From contig DONB01000066.1 in NCBI GenBank assembly GCA_003510325.1, positions 2,813 through 8,965 on the forward strand: DNA of 6,153 bases, read 5' to 3'. Positions 4,625 through 6,153 of this stretch are shown piece after piece (the first letter of the stretch is position 1; every line of letters starts with the position of its first letter). The notes beneath the pieces were generated by a model. The model made no database searches, was not told the DNA's origin, and saw only the letters and a program-made list of their open reading frames with translations. This stretch comes from Thiobacillus sp. GTDB taxonomy: Bacteria > Pseudomonadota > Gammaproteobacteria > Burkholderiales > Thiobacillaceae. The position numbers and the translations under genes were made by a program.

Positions 4625-6153
4625 ATGAACGTCAGTCCGACCACGGTTCTTCTCATCGAAGACGACCCCGCCGATGCCGCGCTGATCCAGGCGGCTCTGG
4701 GAGGCGCGGAAAACGGCCTGTTTCGTGTCGAATGGGTCACGCGGCTCGCCGATGCGCTCGAACGTCTGGGTCGGGAGACGTTCGAAGTGGTCCTGCTTGA
4801 TCTGTCGCTGCCCGACGGCCCGGGCCTCGACGCGTTCGACCAGGTTTTCCTGGCTGCGCCAAACGCACTCATCCTGGTCCTCAGCGGACTGACGGATGAA
4901 GAAACCGCACGCCAGGCGGTGGAACGCGGCGCCCATGACTATTTTGCCAAAGGCCACGTCGACGCCCACTGGCTGCCACGCGCGCTGCGCTATGTCATCG
5001 AACGCAAGGCATCCCGGGGGGCGCTGCAGAGCAGCGAGGCACGCTTCCGCGCGATGAGCGATGCCTCCCCGCTGGGAATTTTTGTCTCCGATGCCGAGGG
5101 AAGTTGCGTCTATACCAACGCGGCTTATCACACGATATCGGGGCTGACCCTGGAGCAGACGCTGGGCACCAACTGGAGCATGGCGATCCACCCGGAGGAT
5201 CGTGAGCGTGTCTTGGCCGAGTGGCACGTCGCAGCGCGCGGACAGGCACCGTTCCAGACGGAAATCCGCTTCCTGCAGAAAGACGAGAGCATCGTCTGGA
5301 CACGCGTCAACAGCGCCGCCATGCTCGACGGCAAGACTTCGTTCGGTCTGGTGCAGACGGTCGAGGACATCACCGAGCGCAAGGCTGCGGAGTTCACGTT
5401 GCGGATCGCGGAAGAGGCCCTGTTCGCGGAAAAAGAGCGCGCCCAGGTCACGCTCAATTCCATCGGCGACGCCGTGCTGACCACCGATCTCCTCGGCCGG
5501 GTGACGTATCTGAACCAGGTGGCGGAGACGATGACCGGCTGGTCTTGCGAGGAGGCGCTGGGCCGGCCGATTGCCGAGGTATTCAATATCCTCGACGGCG
5601 CCACGCGCGAGGCTGCCGCGAATCCGATGCTGCGCGCCATCGAGGATGACAGGACGGTGGGGCTGGCCACGAACAGCGTGCTGGTCCGCCGCGACGGCTC
5701 TGAGTCGGCGATCGAGGATTCCGCCGCGCCGATCCACAACCGCGACGGCCAGGCCACCGGCGCGGTGATCGTCTTCCACGACGTCAGCGAATCGCGTGCC
5801 ATGGCGCTGGAAATGGCCCATCTGGCCCAGCACGACTTTCTCACCGGCCTGCCCAACCGGATGCTGCTGACCGAGCGCTTCTCTCACGCGATCGGGTTGG
5901 CCCGGCGGCACAAGAAGCAGGTCGGGCTGCTGTTCCTCGACCTCGATCGTTTCAAGCACATCAATGACTCGCTGGGGCATGCGGTCGGCGACCGGCTGCT
6001 GCAGTCGGTTTCGAACCGACTGGTCGAGTGTGTGCGCGCCACCGACACGGTATGCCGCCAGGGCGGTGACGAGTTCGTGATCCTGTTGGCCGAAATCGAG
6101 CAGCCGCAGGACGCCGCCCATGTTGCGGAAACCCTGCGCGCCGCGCTCTCCAT
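4625..6153 (+). CDS. Receiver-PAS-PAS-GGDEF signalling protein (probable diguanylate cyclase), 3'-truncated
   Basis: The frame is open from ATG 4625 to the window end (509 residues visible). Residues 5-125 form a response-regulator receiver: acidic E12-D13-D14, phospho-acceptor D59 in LLDLSLPDG, Ser87 and Lys109 at the conserved switch positions. Two PAS domains follow, about 134-253 (ending VEDITERK) and 272-388 (GDAVLTTDLLGRVTYLNQVA through FHDVSESR). The GGDEF domain starts near 398 (HDFLTGLPNR) with FLDLDRFKHINDSLGHAVGD and an intact GGDEF at 480-484. R471-A-T-D474, five residues earlier, is the RxxD inhibitory site for c-di-GMP. Such a domain makes c-di-GMP from two GTP. Proteins of this style often continue into an EAL domain; that part is outside the window. 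No transmembrane helix is seen, so it is cytoplasmic. A stop at 4607 limits the start, and no good ribosome binding site precedes it. A partner kinase is not in view. Confidence 0.93.
   Translation, partial: MNVSPTTVLLIEDDPADAALIQAALGGAENGLFRVEWVTRLADALERLGRETFEVVLLDLSLPDGPGLDAFDQVFLAAPNALILVLSGLTDEETARQAVERGAHDYFAKGHVDAHWLPRALRYVIERKASRGALQSSEARFRAMSDASPLGIFVSDAEGSCVYTNAAYHTISGLTLEQTLGTNWSMAIHPEDRERVLAEWHVAARGQAPFQTEIRFLQKDESIVWTRVNSAAMLDGKTSFGLVQTVEDITERKAAEFTLRIAEEALFAEKERAQVTLNSIGDAVLTTDLLGRVTYLNQVAETMTGWSCEEALGRPIAEVFNILDGATREAAANPMLRAIEDDRTVGLATNSVLVRRDGSESAIEDSAAPIHNRDGQATGAVIVFHDVSESRAMALEMAHLAQHDFLTGLPNRMLLTERFSHAIGLARRHKKQVGLLFLDLDRFKHINDSLGHAVGDRLLQSVSNRLVECVRATDTVCRQGGDEFVILLAEIEQPQDAAHVAETLRAALS

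Noticed and set aside
4541..6121. 526-codon open frame on the minus strand
   Set aside because: It is antisense to the receiver-PAS-PAS-GGDEF gene, whose motifs are unmistakable. Long antisense frames are common in GC-rich genes, and the translation shows no domain.

Overview
The window is GC-rich and looks like a betaproteobacterial chromosome (Rhodocyclales, Burkholderiales or a close relative). This placement is inferred from family resemblance: a DUF1840 protein, a DUF3309 mini-membrane protein, a short CDP-alcohol phosphatidyltransferase of the PssA type and an NdvB-type glucan synthase. No rRNA or tRNA gene, insertion sequence, CRISPR array or phage gene was seen.

Layout: (1) 1-1104 (+) is the C-terminal end of a cyclic beta-1,2-glucan synthase (GH94 phosphorylase-like domain), cut by the window start. 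(2) 1245-1541 (+) is a 98-aa DUF1840 protein. (3) about 1705-2592 (+) is an exported protein of unknown function with an uncertain start. (4) 2646-3206 (+) is a CDP-alcohol phosphatidyltransferase whose conserved C-terminus lies in another frame and continues to 3265, so the gene carries an apparent one-base frameshift. (5) On the minus strand, 3516-3767 encodes a small collagen-like lipoprotein and 3332-3487 a 51-aa DUF3309 membrane protein, 28 bases apart and probably co-transcribed. (6) 3768-4127 is a 360-base divergent intergenic region with short repeats. (7) 4128-4565 (+) is a secreted 145-aa protein with a His/Asp/Arg-rich tail. (8) 4625 to the window end (+) is a receiver-PAS-PAS-GGDEF signalling protein, cut by the window end.

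The common theme is the cell envelope: a periplasmic glucan, a phospholipid head-group enzyme, a lipoprotein, a tiny membrane protein, two exported proteins and a c-di-GMP signalling protein. No single pathway links them on sequence evidence. The points most worth a second look are the broken pssA-like gene, the collagen-like lipoprotein with its internal 20-bp perfect palindrome, and the small divergent envelope genes around 3332-4565. No clearly new multi-gene system was found.
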